A stretch of 64,000 nt of DNA from Plasmodiophora brassicae (Eukaryota; Endomyxa; Phytomyxea; Plasmodiophorida; Plasmodiophoridae): assembly GCA_039704465.1 (NCBI GenBank), contig JASFAU010000009.1, positions 1,240,001-1,304,000 of the forward strand, written 5' to 3'. The notes beneath the pieces were generated by a model that worked only from the letters and a program-made list of their open reading frames with translations, was not told the origin of the DNA and made no database searches. Shown in pieces: positions 1 to 12,518 of this stretch (its first letter is position 1; each line of letters begins with the position of its first letter). The translations under genes were made by a program, and so were the position numbers.

Positions 1-2
1 GA

Positions 3-992
3 CCTGGTCAATGCGTTCCAGACGCCACACCCTCCGGTCCTGCCGATGTGCACTCGACGCCGTCGCAGGCCTGCAAGGTCGACACCATCGCCCTGGCGTC
101 GCAGGCGACGGCGAACGCGATGTCCCCGCGATCGTGCCCGCCCGACAGCCGCGTCTGTACGGATCGGCACGAGAGCATGCCCTTGGCGCCGGTTCAGGAC
201 GACATCCCGATGCGCACATCAGGCTCGCCTATCGTCGTCGCGGTGCCGAGAGACCTGGGACCTGTCGTGACGCGCACGATCGTTCGTGTCCGGTCGCCCG
301 TCATCAACCACGTTGATCATGAGCCGGCCGCCTTGCTGCTCGCCGTGAACAAGGGAGTCGACACGGTGACGGGCCCGATGCCGGCGGCGGCGACGACGAC
401 GACGTGCGCGGAGCAGGAAGAGGCGCCGGTGCAGGACGACATCCCGATGCGCACATCAGGCTCACCTATCGTCGTCGCGGTGCCGAAAGACCTGGGACCT
501 GTCGTGATGCGCACGATCGTTCGTGTCCGGTCGCCTCAAATCGAGTACGTTGATCATGAGCCGGCCGCCTTGCTGCTCGCCGTCAACAAGGGAGTCGACC
601 CAGCGACGGGCCCGCTGCCAGCGGCGGCGACGACGACGACGACGACAAGCGCTGAGCGGGAAGAGAAGCGTTGCGGCGAGAGTATTCATTCGTCGACATG
701 CGGTGCCTGGGCTCCCGATTGCGACACGGAATTCGACGATATCGTCGCCGAGCTCGCGATCCTGATCCCGCCAGGAACCTCCTGGTACGACGCGACCGTG
801 GAGGAGGAGCAGGGGCGGGGCCAGGATCGCGGCGCGCCTCGCCGGCCACCAGTGCAGGGAGACCGGCGACGACGTCCTCGGCACAAGCGGCGGCAGGAGG
901 ACTGGCGAGCAGGGAACACAGGCAAGGGCCGCAATGTGTGGACACGCGAGCCGAAACCACCAGTTCGTGCTGCACCACTGGGCCGAGCGTGA
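3..992 (+). CDS. Hypothetical protein with two 79-residue tandem repeats, 5'-partial
   Basis: I do not recognise this protein. The frame is open from the window edge to the stop ending at 992, so the start may lie outside; the first in-frame ATG is near 120. It contains two near-identical 79-residue units (237 bp apart). Each begins with PVQDDIPMRTSGSPIVVAVP, runs through DLGPVV and DHEPAALLLAVNKGVD, and ends in a run of threonines. A short acidic segment (DTEFDDIVAELAI) and a basic Arg-rich tail follow. No signal peptide, membrane segment or catalytic motif is visible. Conservation between the two units at protein level suggests real coding sequence, but an intron near the 3' end cannot be excluded. 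Confidence 0.5.
   Translation, partial: PGQCVPDATPSGPADVHSTPSQACKVDTIALASQATANAMSPRSCPPDSRVCTDRHESMPLAPVQDDIPMRTSGSPIVVAVPRDLGPVVTRTIVRVRSPVINHVDHEPAALLLAVNKGVDTVTGPMPAAATTTTCAEQEEAPVQDDIPMRTSGSPIVVAVPKDLGPVVMRTIVRVRSPQIEYVDHEPAALLLAVNKGVDPATGPLPAAATTTTTTSAEREEKRCGESIHSSTCGAWAPDCDTEFDDIVAELAILIPPGTSWYDATVEEEQGRGQDRGAPRRPPVQGDRRRRPRHKRRQEDWRAGNTGKGRNVWTREPKPPVRAAPLGRA
185..658 (+). repeat. Two tandem copies of a 237-bp coding repeat
   Basis: The stretch beginning ggcgccggt at 185 recurs at 422 with few changes, through the codons for the repeated 79 residues. The period of 237 is a multiple of three, so the reading frame is kept. It looks like a recent in-frame duplication inside the gene. 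Confidence 0.8.
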
Positions 993-1446
993 ATACAACC
1001 GTTCCGTTACACACATACACATACACTGACAACGACGTGTGGCGGACAGAGTCTCTATCAGTACTTGTGCCACTGGCGTGTATGTGGATATGGTATGGGC
1101 CGACTAGCGGCAGCTTGTCCAGCAGTCGGCCACCTACCGGGTTGTTTGACCACAGGGCCCTAGTGGTCTGTGGGGCAGTTTGCGACGAGCTGGGCGTGCG
1201 TATCGAGATAATGGAACAGTTATGAATGTATAGTACGGCAGAGACGTTCGCGTGACGTCCCTCGCCGTCTGCTGTTACGCGCGCCGCCTCGGGGGTACCT
1301 CATCGTTTAACGATCCGACGAGTCGCCGGCGATTACGCGTTGCGCGGCTTGTCCCAGGACGACTCGCCTGTTCGTGCATTGTACCAGTAGTAGGCGTTGG
1401 ATGACTCTGCGAAGCACAGCACATACACACAGAGAGAGTAGCCCTG
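993..1446. other. Intergenic, no gene seen
   Basis: Between the + strand repeat protein and the 3' end of the myosin gene. It contains a short CA-rich run (about 1010-1030). No supported ORF or RNA gene. Confidence 0.5.
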
Positions 1447-4400
1447 TCAGTTCGCACGATGGGCGGCCGTTCGTTCGCATGTACCGTCGAAGTAGGGTTG
1501 CCAGTCGGGCTGCCCGGCCTGGTCCAGCTTGCCGCCGCTCGGCGCCGATGCGCTGGCGGCGGCGATCGCCGACGGGGATGACGCGGTCGCCGCTGACGTC
1601 GCCTTCTGGGAGATTCGCGTTGACCCGGCGGCCGCGTTGCGAGACGGCGCCGCCAGTTTGCCGGACGCCACTCGTACCGTGTCGGCCAACATCGGGTTCT
1701 GGGCACGACCGCCCGTCGTCTTCGGCAGAGGCCCCGGGTCGCCGCCCGTCGTCCGCGGCTTGATGAAGGACACACGGTTGACCACCGGCTCGGGCGTATC
1801 GCTCCACTCGACCTGGACGCACTGAGTCAGCCCTGTCTGTCTGCCCCTCCCCTTCCAACGTCGAACCTCGTCGAGCGTGGCCGCTGCCTGCAGATGCATT
1901 CGCGCCTGGGGCGGCTTCTGTTGCTGCCACTGCTGTTGCCGCTGCTGCCTGGCCGTTGCCCTGCTGTGCACGGGTTCCGACGCCCCCGTCTCGTTCCACT
2001 CATCGGGCGGCGCTGCCGGCTGCTTCGTCGAGGCGTGCCTATCGGGTGCCATCCTCCTCGATTGAACGGCAGCGGGCGCCGGAGTCGCATCGGGTCGGCT
2101 CCCAGCTGGGCTTCTCGTCGTCGGCAGTGGTCGCCCGCGGCCCTTCACCCCCGCCTGCGACGGGGCGGGCACGTCGTCCCATTCGTCCGGGTTGATCTCA
2201 GCGCCGCTGCCCTTGATCCGCTTCGTGCCACCTCCTCTGGGCGGCGACTTAACCGCCGGCTCAGACGCCGACGGCGGGTCATCCGCCTCGTGCAACGTTC
2301 TCGTACTAGGACCTTTGGCAGGCTTCTGCCTGGCAGCCGTACCTGTCGGTCCCGCCCGCGCTCTTGGACCGGCCGATGGCGGCGGCTCGTGATCAGCTGG
2401 GGCATCCGACACGTCGTCGGCCGGCCACGACTCCTGTACGACGTTGGCCGGCAATGTTGCAGGGCCGCCGCCCGCCGCCTTCTTCGGCAGAACCGTCGTC
2501 CTGACCGTCAGCCGGGGCTGGGCGTCCCTGTTGGCGTCCGCCGCCTGTTGCTGGGGGCGCCTTTGCCCGCCAGGACGACCCGCGCCGGCCGGCTCATGAA
2601 CGGGGTACCGCGACGACTGCCTCTGTGGGTTCTGCTGCTGCTGATCAGGCTGGTGTGACGCTGCCGGCCGGCCGGTCGTCGCTGTCGGCCTGGACGCTGG
2701 TGGCTCTGGTGTCGGATCCGCGTAGTCGTCGTCCTGCACCCGGCCGACCTGTTCCTGCTGCTGCTGCTGCCCGTGATGAGCGCGCCACGTCTGGGTTCGG
2801 GCGCCGGCACTGGGCCCGGGTCCCCCTGTCGGCGCCTTCATCGCGGACGCCAACCGTTGCATGGCCTGCGCGTTCGGGTTCTCGTCCTTTCCGGCGCCGC
2901 CGCCGACGTACGGCCGTGGGTCGGCCGCCTCCCCGTCCGTATCCGACATGATGGTCGCCATTGCATGTTTGCTGGGGGCCGCCTTCGGCGCGGGACGATG
3001 GTCCTGCGGCGGCGGTGGCGACGCTTTGGCGCCCCGGGGCACGCGCTTGACGTACGAGGCCGGGATGTACCCCTTCTGCCCGTTCTTGAGCTCCGCCCGG
3101 TACCACCCGTCGCCGTCGTCCAGCAACAGGTACAGCTGATCGCCGATCTGGATGCTGAGCTCGTCGACCCCGTTGCCGTTGTACTCGTAGATGGCCTCGA
3201 GCACGTCGCGCACCTGCACTGTCCTGTCGATCTCCTACGGGGGGAGCGGGAGCCGGTCGATCACCACCCGGAAACGAGGGGGGCGGCACGCCCAGGTTAC
3301 CCTCGGCTGGAACGGCGCCTGGAACATGGCGCCTGGGATGCCATGGCCGACGCGGACCACGATGTTGCCATTGTCGACCTGGATGGTCTCCTCGACGTCG
3401 CCATCCGGCCGTTGCTGGAAGCGCACCTCGATCCGCGACACGTGCCCCTTGTAGGTGACGGTGAGCGGCCAGGCCGGCGCGATGTGGAGCGGCACCTGCT
3501 GCCGGTACGACTGCTTGATCTGGCGTACCATCAGGCCAATCAGCTCCGTCTTGCGCCTGCAACTAAAGGAGAGGGGATCATCAGGCAACGACGCGGCACG
3601 CGCGCTGGGGCCGACCTTTGCACGACGGGGATCGCCGAATGCGACTCGATGACGTAGACGTTGTCGGCGTACGGGCTCATGGCGATGCTCGAGATCGACT
3701 GCAGCGACAGGCGCCACTCCATGACCATGCGCGGCGGCGTCCCCGTCACGTCGTCGCCCGGCGTCATCGACATGCAGAACTGAACGCAAACCGACCCGGT
3801 TACGATCCGGTTGCCGTTGCCGACGCCGGCACCTCAGCAAGCGCTGCCCTACCAGGGAGGACGCTGTCAGCGCCACAAACTTGGACGACAGGAACCGGCG
3901 CGCCTGGTCCCGGTGCATGACCTTCTTGATCAGCTGTCTCAGCATGCCGCGTTTGCCTTCGCGCCGGGCGAGGTCAGCCCAACTGGGTGGGGGGAGGGTG
4001 TGTCATGACCCTTCTTACCTTTGAGCATGACGTCGAGGATGCGGTCGGCGAACAGGATCCGGTCGCCGTTGAACTGCGCCGTGATCTCCTTGTACAGGCA
4101 CAGGTTGATGTAGTCGCCCTTGTGGTACCGCCCGACCGACGCCGGGCGACGCTCCTTGCGCTGTTCGAACGCCTGCCCCAGCACCCGGTGAACGACCGGC
4201 CGGTGTGGGCGCGCGCGTCGCCTGACGCGCCCGCGCCTACCTTGTAGCAATCCCAGGCGTTCTGCAGGGCGACGCGCTGGTTGGCGAACCGCTTGAAGGC
4301 GCGCTGGATGGTCAGGGCGGAGCGGTTCAGCACCTGCTCCCGGTAGGTCTCGAGGGCGAACACCGATTCCGCATGGCGAATGAACACCTTGGTGCGCCCC

Positions 4401-7097
4401 ATCGCGAAGTGCTCCCCTGCGCGCCGCCCGGGGGGTTCACAATGACGGCGCGTCGCCCGACCCAATGCACGTCGCCACGTACCGTTCGTCCACTGCAGCT
4501 GCTGGAGGATGGCGGCCGTCGCCCGACCCGGGTTCGACAGCGACCCGTTGCTCCTCGCGTTCCAGACCGCCGGGCAGCAGATTGCTGTGCAACCCGGTCG
4601 TTCAGCTGCCCGCCCGATGCGACCCGGCAATGCACGTCTGCTGACCGTATCGCGTCACGAACCTGTCGTACGGGAACTTCTGGGCGTAACCCGCCTGGCG
4701 GACGCGAATGTTCTCCACGAGGCCCAGGTACTATGCGGTCGCACCGGCGTCGGCCCCGTTATTCGGTTGCGGGCCAACGACCTGGGCCCTCGACCGTCAT
4801 TACCTGGACCTGGTTCTGCGTGTACTGCACATCGAAGTCGCGCGCCCGTTTCGTCTCGTTCGGCTTGATGCACCGGCAGTAATGGGGCGTGCAGGTCGCC
4901 AGCTCGCCCATCAGCTCGGTGACCTGCCCCTTGAACAGCCTGTCGAGGGGAGGGGGGTACGCGCGCGTCAGCAGCGGCCGCGTTCAGAGCACGCGTCGTA
5001 CATTCCGACGGTCGGCGGTTTCTTCTTCTGCCCGCGTTGCACCTCGATCTGGTCCCAGCCGTGATCCACGACGAACGGCGCCGTGCTCCTGTCACACACA
5101 CACACACAGCGCGTCAGACGTCGTCGTGGACGGCGAATGGCGACGACGACGACGCCCCCCGTTACCGTTGCAGGCACTGGATCAGGTCGTCGAACAGCGT
5201 GTCCTTGTTCTTGAGGGTGAACCCCTGGATGGCGTACTGGACGTCGCCGGCGTAGTGGGCGATGACGAAGCTGTGCCCGGTGCCGCCGCGCAGGAACGCG
5301 TTGCCGCCGAAGAAGGACGTCAGGTCGGACAGGAAGCCGGCGTCGCCCTTGCTGGTGTTGCAGGCGTCGTCGAGGATGGAGAAGACGCCGGGCTTGGCCT
5401 CGATCAGGTCGCAGCAGGGCTTGTTGTTGTAGTACTGGACGTCCTGCCACGGGATGCCCTCCTGCCTGTACTCGTCCTGCTCGGCGCGCAGCGTCTGCTC
5501 GATGAAGACCTGCTGCAGGCGCTCGTTGACAAAGTTGATACACAGCTGCTCGAACGAGTTGGCCTTGAAGATCTCGAACCCGTAGATGTCCAGCAGGCCG
5601 ATGTGGATCAGCGACGACGGGTCAGCGGCGTCGGACGCCTCGCCGTCCAGCGCCAGCGACGTGTTCACCAGGCGGACGACGAAGGCGAACAGGCGGGCGT
5701 ACAGCGCCTTGGCCAGCGTGTCGCGCGTGATGTACGCGTCGCTGGCCGTCAGCGGCTTCGTGTAGACCTCGGCGCGCGTGCCCTGCCCCATCTCGATCGT
5801 CCGCGTCGTCATGGCCGACGCCAGCTCGGTCGTGTCGACCTGCAGGAGGCTGGCGACCAGGTCGAGCGTGTCCCAGTCGTGGACGCTGGACTTCTCCTGG
5901 TGGTCCTCGGCGAACGTCACGTTGCCCAGCCAGAGGATCGCCGACAGCACCGACAGGATCGACTGCATCTGCGTTGTCGTCGCCCCGAGCGCCTGCAGCC
6001 CGTTCATCGTCGCCTGGAACGACTTCACGTCGTCCGTCCCCGGGATCGTGTAGCACTTGGACGACGACAGGTCTGCGACGATGAGCGGTGAGCGCGCGCG
6101 GGGGGCGGGGGAGGGTGGTCGCCCGCGCCACCTACACTGGTACTGATCGGGCCCGTACACCTGGTACTTCTGCCTGTCGTTGCCGTGCAGGCCGGCGCAG
6201 ACCTGGTAGAAGATGTGGAAGTTACGCTCGCCGGCGTGCGGGTCCACGACCCGGATCTTCTCCAGCAGGTACGACGAGATGGACCCGCCGACCGGGTCGC
6301 CGCGCCCGTTGAACTCGATCCGCATGTACTTGCCGAACCGGCTCGAGTTGTCGTTCCGGAGCGTCTGCGCCCGGCCCGTCATCAGTAAGTCGCCGGCGTG
6401 CCGCCGTGCACGCCGCCGGCCCCACCTTGGCGTTGCCGAACGCCTCCAGGACCGGGTTCGACGCCAGCATGCGCTCCTTGACGCGCTGGACGTCGGCGCT
6501 GCGCCCGGTGCAGGCCGCGATGTACTGCATGACGATCTTGGAGGTCTGTGCGGGCACGCCAAGCGAAGCGTTCAGGAGGGACGCCGACGACCGCACAGAT
6601 GCAGGCGCGTCGTGCTGACCTCGGTCTTGCCGGACCCGCTCTCGCCCGTGATGATGATGCACTGGTTCTCGCGGAACGACGTCAGGTTGCGCAGGGCCTG
6701 GTCGGCCAGGGCGTACACGTGCGGCACGAGCTCGAACGTGTTGCGACCTGCGTTCGTGTGCGGGCGGTGCGGTGCTCAGCGCGCGCGCCGCACCCCCCGT
6801 ACCAGGCGCCTGGGCCCGTCCTACCTTTATACTTGCGAATGACGGCGTCGGTGTAGATGCCGGGGATCTGTTTGAACGGGTTGACGGCGATCAGCACGGG
6901 GCCAATGTTGGTCTGGTCAGGGGACGGCAGTCAGAGCGACGACGCTGGGCACGATCAGCATGCGACGGCCGCCGCCGTACATAGATATAGTCCTCCATGT
7001 ATCGCTGCTGGAGGTTGCCGGTGACGGACGCGTCGGTGGCGTTGCCCAGCAGGACGAGGTCGTTCAGGCCGACGCCCTTGGGCCTGCTGAGGTCCAT
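1447..7097 (-). CDS. MYO1: Class I myosin, 16 exons, with TH1, SH3 and proline-rich tail
   Basis: Actin-based motor of the membrane cortex. Exons (descending): 7097-6981, 6912-6825, 6747-6620, 6545-6426, 6364-6136, 6072-5166, 5088-5002, 4939-4804, 4730-4646, 4584-4483, 4416-4241, 4172-4019, 3956-3853, 3779-3616, 3562-3301, 3234-1447. Together they give 1549 codons with all phases agreeing. The motor has P-loop GESGSGKTE, switch [11 protein letters not shown], switch II DIYGFE and [13 protein letters not shown]. One IQ motif ([12 protein letters not shown]) follows, then a TH1 lipid-binding domain, an SH3 domain ([20 protein letters not shown]) and about 500 residues rich in Pro and Gln. The tail holds several short acidic Trp motifs ([20 protein letters not shown]). 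The TEDS-rule residue, 16 upstream of DTLAK, is Glu. An apparent stop at 3235-3237 lies at the end of an intron, so the gene looks intact. Confidence 0.93.
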
Positions 7098-7272
7098 GGC
7101 AGGCAGGCGGGGCGACCGACGGAACCCAAGCGATAAATGTACGACCGTACCCTGTATCTCTAGCAGGCAGAGGTGCCCCGATAACGTCGGCCATTGCTCG
7201 CTCAGAGGCCGCCGGGCGTCGCTGATGTACGTTCGCACGTGAGCAGATTTATGCATTCATTCTACTACAAGT

Positions 7273-8424
7273 CTATAGGGCGTCGCCCGCTGGTTCGCCC
7301 TGCCCTGTCGCTGCCGCCGTGCGAGCGCTCGTGGCCATGGCCAGGCGCGGGGGCGGCTTCTTCCCGTGCAGGACGTCGTAGACGCTGCCGGGGTGCATGG
7401 CGATGTCTTCTAGTCGGGGCAGGACCTATGTAGGTGCACTCAGCCATCGTCCTGTTGGGGGGGGGGGCGTCTGCACTACCGTGTCGATCAGCGACCGGTC
7501 CTGGTCGTCGTCGCCGAACCAGGACGCCACCGGGACGGCGTTGTAGGGCTGCCGCGAGTACGAGTGCGGGCTGTTGTCGACGATGATGGTTCGGTGCAGG
7601 TCGCGTCCCAGCACGGACAGGTCTTTGATGTACTGCCCGTCGACCTGGACGCAATGCTCCCGGTACAGGCGGTACGACGACGTGTTCGCCGGGTCCAGCA
7701 AGTCCAGGACCGGGTCCGCGTACTACATAGGGACACGCGCTCGCCGGTCAGCGACGATCGGCGTCGGCGGGCGCAGAGGCTCACCAGCGACAGGCTGGCG
7801 GTGAAGACGACGACCTCGAACAGGTCGTGGACCCGTCGGAGGAACTCGTCGACGTGCGGGCGCTTCTGGACGTAGACCAGCCTACAGGTGGGTGTGCACG
7901 CATCAGCACCCAATCACGACGACGGCCCGTGCGCCACGACCCCATACCTGCTCCGGTGCGCCATCGTGATCGGAACGAGCAGGTCGTACTTGGGTATCGG
8001 GACGAACGAGCTGTGTATCAGGGTCTCGTCCAGGTCCAGGATCAGGGTGCGGCGAGCCCGGCGACTATCGGGTGGCGGCAAGATGCCCAGTGCTATGGGC
8101 GCCTGCGTGCCGGCGCGTGAACATGAGATGCGCGTCCGGGCCAGCGGATGCAGGGCGCGCACGCACCTGCTGCGACGGGGACGCGTCGCGTTCGTAGACT
8201 GGCGATGACGGCAGGCACCCGATGAGCCGTCGAACGACGGCCACCCATTGGCGGACGATCGACGACCGGGAACGGCGCCGCTCTTTGACCGGATCGCCAG
8301 TGCCGGCAACCTGTTCGCCGCCGTCGCTCGCCCTGTACGCCTGCGTCACCAGGCGCCTGAGATCGTCGATGTCATCGCCAGCCTCAGGCCTCATTGGCGA
8401 CGGCAGGGGGTGCTGGAATGCCAA
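7273..8424 (-). CDS. Small CTD-type (SCP/NLI-interacting) protein phosphatase
   Basis: HAD-family Ser/Thr phosphatase of the FCP1/SCP group, acting on phosphorylated tails such as the RNA polymerase II CTD. Exons 8424-8167, 8102-7948, 7881-7785, 7722-7480, 7425-7273 sum to 302 codons in phase. Residues about 87-135 carry [20 protein letters not shown], with the catalytic DxDxT loop. [29 protein letters not shown] and [10 protein letters not shown] follow in the family order. The roughly 85-residue N-terminal leader is basic and unlike others known to me. The C-terminus extends about 30 residues past the catalytic domain. Its start lies 700 bp from the POL5-like gene and its stop is 175 bp upstream of the myosin start on the same strand. 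The exact CTD or other substrate cannot be told. Confidence 0.9.
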
Positions 8425-9121
8425 TTACTACAGCGGGCACCACTATAATACTACTATTCAACAGGGTACCTGCCGTCGACCCGTTCCAGCCCCGATCGCT
8501 GGTAGGGTGTTGAAGTATGCGCAGAGGAACATGTCGGTTTAGTCCCAAGTGAATGTTCTAGGTGACGACGCTGCAGCCGCGTCAAACGGGGAAAGAAGGC
8601 GCGTCCTGGGGTCACCTCGTCGAAAAGTTCCCTGGTACAATCGTGGCCGCTGCGCTCCGGGCAAGAGCAGCGAAGACATTGGCTGATATTGAGGATACGC
8701 TGCACAACTTAAACATTCCCGAAAGCTCAGGCGTCGCCAAAGCAGATCACGTACAAACGAATTCGTGCAGGACGTTTGCAAGCGTTCACTGCGGTCTATA
8801 CGTCTTCTCCCAGCACAGATGGGCACAGAGGGGTGATGGCGAATGTCGCGGCACGTCAGCGACCACCAGGTGACGTTCGCAGGTTCGTCTACGTCCTCTT
8901 TCAAAGCAGACCGAATGAGACGATGGCAAGCGCCGTGCACAGCGTCACAAAGGGCCTGCCCCGTGGACGTTTGGCGCCCAGCGTCGACCAGCGTTGCGGC
9001 CTACCAGTAACGTCGGCCAAGTAATTAGGGATTGCGAGTTACTCCCGCGAGCTGTCGAACGCAGACACGAATGGACCAAAGATACGACGCAGGCTTCACT
9101 GAGTCATGCTTGCTGCGACTT
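8425..9121. other. Intergenic, about 700 bp
   Basis: Between the phosphatase start and the 3' end of the POL5-like gene, both minus strand. Open frames exist on both strands (for example 8562-8873 plus and 8539-8940 minus), but none shows a recognisable domain or splice-consistent extension. A small unrecognised gene is possible. Confidence 0.4.
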
Positions 9122-12100
9122 TTACCGGCGCCGTTTCTTTGTCGCCGACGCTGCTGCGACGGTTTCGTCACCGTCGGCCGATACCTTGGCATCGGCACCG
9201 TCCGCCGAAGTCTGCGACGATATCTTGTTCTTCTTCTTCGAACGTTTCTTGTTGCCCTGGTCATGAGCTTGGACCGCCATAGCATCGGTTCGACCACGCC
9301 CGCCCTCGATGTCCTTGTCAACGCCAGCGGGTGCGTTTCCCATCGGTTCACCGACGGTCGTAGTGCCGTTACCGTCGTCGTGCGCCAGCAAGGCGTCCGC
9401 CGCCTTGCTTGCCTTCTTCCGACGACTCTTCTTGGACGCCGACGTGCCGTCCCCCTGGTCCACTTGGATCGGGTCGACGGTCGCCGGGTCCCGTCCCACT
9501 TCCTTTGTGTCAGCAGCACCAGCTCCGTTGGGCGACTTCCTGTTCTTCTTCTTCTTCGCCGGTTTCTCGTCTTTCCGGTCAGGGTCGACTGCCTCGACAG
9601 CAGCCGGGCCGCCGCCGTTTGCCGAATCTGTCGCTGTGTCAGTGGCGTCGGCAACCTGGGCCGACTGCTTGCTCTTTTTCTTCTTCTTCTTCGTGGGCGG
9701 TGTCGATTCGAATGCGATCGGCGTCTTGTCCATCATGTCGGCCAGCGCTTGGAACGACATGCGCATGCGCCGGTAGACCTGCGGGTGTCGCTCCTGGACG
9801 CTCTGGACCGCCTGGCGCACCTCACTGGACAGGTACACCGGTCGGTCGCCTTCATCGATCGTCTTCAGGATGGAGAAGGCCGTGTCGAACGCCATGCGAA
9901 CGCGCTGCGCCTTGGCGGACGTCGTCTGCAACGCCTGGAGGAGAACGCCTCGAACCAGGTCGGCATCGTCGTGCAGGACCTGTCGCACAGCCGCATCCTT
10001 CCCGTGCTTGCGCAGCAGGACGCCGAGCAGGGCGCCGCACTGCGCCTGTAGGAAATCGTTAACGGCCGTCGGCGCGGCCGCAGCCAGGCAGCGCAGGAGC
10101 GGTGCGGCCAGGTCCGCATGCCGCTCGATGAGGTCGATGAAGAACTTGGCGTTGATGTTGCGATGCTGGCGGTGGATGTAGGCCTGCAGGAACTCGGCGA
10201 CACGGTCCGCAGCCCAGCAACCCGGGTGCGTCGCGCAGGCGGTGCGGCAGGCGCGCAGTGCGTGCTGAAGCTCCGCACGCGCACACGCCAACGACAGCGC
10301 ATCGCGCGCCGAACCCGCACGCCGGATCGCACCCGTCACCAGGTCATGCGCGGCATCCTCTGCCAGACCGAGCGGTCGGGCCGCACAGATACGTTTCGTC
10401 AGCAGCGACGCCAGGTGGCTGACGACCGGGGCCGCCCCAGGACCACGCGCCTGGAAGGTGCGCAGGTACGCGTGCAGGTCGCCGATCAACGATACTAGAA
10501 CCGGGGATCGGGAGCAGACGCGCACGACCTGCTCCAGCAGGTCGATCAGGCGGCAGCGGAAGTGCATCGCAGCCGTGACGGCGGCCGACGCGGCGCGTTT
10601 CGCATCACAACGCGCCCGCACATACGACGCCAGCGCCGACTCGTACTTGTCCTCATCAGAGTCTGCGCCCTCTTCGTCCTCACCATTGTCGCTGTCGCCA
10701 TCTTCATCACCATCGCTGCCATCGTCGGACATCTGCTTCGGTTCGTCGTCGTCGTCGTCGTCATCGTCGTCATCATCATCATCCGCATCATCTTCGTCAG
10801 CGTCGTCATCTTCGCTCATGTCGTCATCATCGTCGACGTCGACATCCTGGTCCGTGTCCGGGTTGGGCGCGATCGCACTGACAATGTCAGCCAGGTGCTG
10901 TTTCTGGGCGCAGATCTGGCTCGCGAAGGCGCGGGCGACGCCCAGAACCGCTTTGTGCAGGAACGCGGACGGTGTGGCGCTGATCGCAATGAGGATATCG
11001 ACCAGGACGCTGATGAATTTGTCGTCATCGACGTGATCCTCAGCAGCATAACGCTCGCAGGTCGTGATCAGGTCGCTGACTACGCTGTCGATGTCGGCAC
11101 CAGCGTGAATTCCGATGGCGTACGCCAGTCGAGCCAGGGCCTGACCCGCCTGCACCGTGCCACGCCCCTGGCAGAGGCGCCCAGCCTCGACGAGCTTCGT
11201 CAGCGCCTGGTTCGAACGGGCAATGCGCATGGCGATACGATGGTGCCGATCCAGGTCGATGGGCAGGTGCTGAAGGGTCGTCAGCAGGCGCTGATGCGCC
11301 ACTCGGTCGTCGTTGTCCTGCAAGGTCAGCAGTGTCTCGATCGCGTACTCGAGGCAATCGTCCTGGATCGACGGTTGCCGCACGGTCGCGTAGATCGATT
11401 CGATGGCGCCGGCTGCCACCAACGAGTCGACGTACCGCTTGTAGTCGGCAACGTCCAGACGGGCGGCCAGCGCCGAACAGGTTCCCGATCGAGACCGCGA
11501 GTCAAACGACGCGGTAAGCAACGAGATGACTTCGTAGGCCATCGACGACGACGTGATGTTCGTTTTGAGGCTGCTCAGGACACGCTGGGCGACGTCGTGC
11601 AGAGCAGCCTTGCGATTCGAGGCGCTGTGCGCGAGCACGTCGACGACATCGCCGGTGAGCGTGTCGCTCAGGCCGCCATTGTCATAGCCGGCATCGATAC
11701 AGGCCTCCAGCAGCGTAACGCCCAGGAACTTGCCCTTCAGTTCGGAGCTGGCGCACAGGGTCGCGATTGGGAACCGGGTGCGGGCACGTATCAAGGTGCG
11801 TATGGCCGAGTGACGGTGCGGTAGGTACCGGCGCAGGTCGCCCAGGACGGCAGGAAGGTCCGGATGGTTCTCGTTCTTGTTACACGTGGCGCTGGCCACA
11901 AGGTACCCGTTCGCAGTGGACCATTTCGCCAGGGCGGCGATCACCGACTTGTCCAATGATGCAGGGCAGCATGGTGACGAAGCCAGGTCCGCCAGGGTCG
12001 CGTGGACTAGCTCGGCGGCCCAGTCAACAGACGACACCGCCACGAGGTCCTTGACGATGTCGGGCAGTACCTCAGCAACCGACGCCAAACGCTGTCCCTT

Positions 12101-12518
12101 ACAGAGCGCCTGAATCAGAAAGCATCGGCCTGCACGAAATGAGAACGTGATGACAGTGTGCAATAGGCGATTCCGTACCGATAATGATGTCTTTGCGATC
12201 CTGGCGGTTCTGGTTTGGCGCCTGGCGTGGCATGTGCTGTTTGACAGCAGACAACAGGGCGTCGTCGGTGATAATGTTCGGCCCCAATTGAAGAACGGCA
12301 GACAGAGCCAGTGCGAAGCCCTGGCGGGCGGATCGCGCTGACGACGACAGTCCACGAATCAAGCGCTTCAAAGCATACGCGACATCGCACTGCCGATCGA
12401 TGCAGGCATCGAGCAACTCGGCAATGGCCGCCTTACGGGCATCGAACTTGGCAGAGCTGAGCCGCTGGTAGACGACGGCGTGGTTGTTGGAAGCAGCAGC
12501 AGGGCCCGGCATGGCCAA
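9122..12518 (-). CDS. MYBBP1A/POL5-family nucleolar protein
   Basis: Member of the DNA polymerase V / MYBBP1A family. Despite the name, this is a helical-repeat nucleolar protein involved in rRNA transcription or ribosome biogenesis. Exon 1 is 12518-12179, intron 49 bp, exon 2 is 12129-9122; total 1115 residues. The N-terminus has the family signature (YALKRLIRGLSSSARSARQG, FALALSAVLQ). A long armadillo-like helical body follows. An acidic block of about 60 Asp/Glu residues lies near 10,700-10,860. The C-terminus has several Lys-rich nuclear/nucleolar signals (KKKKKKSKQ, KKKKNRK). Long ORFs on the opposite strand here are shadows of the repetitive acidic codons. Confidence 0.88.

Noticed and set aside
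3235..3300. Premature stop between the myosin TH1 and SH3 domains
   Set aside because: The stop TAG is the last base triplet of a 66-bp GT-AG intron; splicing keeps the frame into SH3.
4889..6091. 400-residue plus-strand ORF
   Set aside because: Antisense of the myosin motor exons; GC-rich codon bias opens the opposite strand.
10562..11824. 420-residue plus-strand ORF with hydrophobic runs (IVIIIIRII)
   Set aside because: Antisense of the Asp-rich block and helical repeats of the POL5-like protein; GTC/ATC runs are complements of Asp codons.
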